Positions 63,884 to 64,000 of a stretch of 64,000 nucleotides of DNA are shown here, piece by piece. A model generated the notes under the pieces. The model saw only the letters and a program-made list of their open reading frames with translations. It was not told the origin of the DNA and did no database searches. The stretch's first letter is position 1, and each line of letters opens with the position of its first letter. Source of the DNA: Opisthocomus hoazin (lineage: Eukaryota > Chordata > Aves > Opisthocomiformes > Opisthocomidae); NCBI RefSeq assembly GCF_030867145.1, contig NC_134419.1, positions 4,863,501 through 4,927,500 on the forward strand, in the 5' to 3' direction. A program made the position numbers and the translations under genes.

Positions 63884-64000
63884 ATGCCCAATTACCATGA
63901 AGCAACAAATACTTCTCATGAAATGAAACACATATGGGAATGAAACTGTGACTTCTATAGAAATGTCACAACACAACCCACATGACACCCTGCTGCTGTC
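63884..64000. other. Unannotated right edge
   Basis: A short A+T-rich end of the window with nothing recognisable. Confidence 0.6.

Noticed and set aside
1-64000. tRNA, rRNA, CRISPR array, LTR retrovirus or phage-type features
   Set aside because: No tRNA A/B-box pair, rRNA signature, regular repeat-spacer array, LTR pair or gag/pol/env blocks could be recognised by reading; tRNAscan and RepeatMasker runs would settle small cases.

Overview
This is a gene-poor, A+T-rich stretch of vertebrate nuclear DNA, most probably avian. The interspersed repeats are sparse. They are mainly short, 5'-truncated CR1 LINE 3' ends with the typical ATTCTRTG-type tail, plus a few very old MIR-like SINE relics. 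The protein sequences read as sauropsid. The exact species cannot be fixed from the sequence alone. There are no operons, IS elements or CRISPR arrays, and I saw no convincing tRNA or rRNA genes.

Only two protein-coding genes can be supported, both on the + strand and both single-exon in their coding part. (1) JUN (c-Jun, 314 aa) at 37400-38344 lies in the middle of the window. It has a roughly 1.7 kb CpG island with the classical JUN promoter sites (distal and proximal TRE-like AP-1/ATF sites, CCAAT box, MEF2 site) and a 3'UTR with three polyadenylation signals and two Pumilio motifs. (2) A CARD plus ankyrin-repeat gene lies at 59917-62229 (770 aa from the first ATG). I identify it as the orthologue of CAIAP, the CARD- and ANK-containing inflammasome adaptor protein first described in fish. 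It starts 21.6 kb downstream of the JUN stop codon.

Layout: 1-20.4 kb is non-coding, with a few CR1/MIR relics and a pyrimidine-rich block at 9.36-10.62 kb. 20.38-20.75 kb is a G+C-rich island with two perfect SRF (CArG) boxes. 20.75-35.6 kb is non-coding with a CR1 copy at 31.2 kb and older LINE-like remnants. 35.8-37.5 kb is the JUN CpG island. 37.4-39.0 kb is JUN. 39-56 kb is non-coding with G-rich/C-rich tracts, a near-perfect MAF/CRE palindrome and small repeats. 56.13-56.37 kb is an orphan CpG island. 56.4-59.9 kb is non-coding with MIR relics. 59.9-62.2 kb is the CAIAP-like gene. A CR1 copy lies near the right edge.

Functionally, JUN is an immediate-early nuclear AP-1 subunit and the CAIAP-like protein is a predicted cytosolic innate-immune adaptor. 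Nothing in the sequence shows that they are co-regulated. The most interesting points are the intact CARD-ANK gene (birds are reported to lack the usual adaptor ASC), the orphan CpG island upstream of it, the paired SRF boxes 16.5 kb upstream of JUN, and the C-MARE-like palindrome just downstream of JUN.
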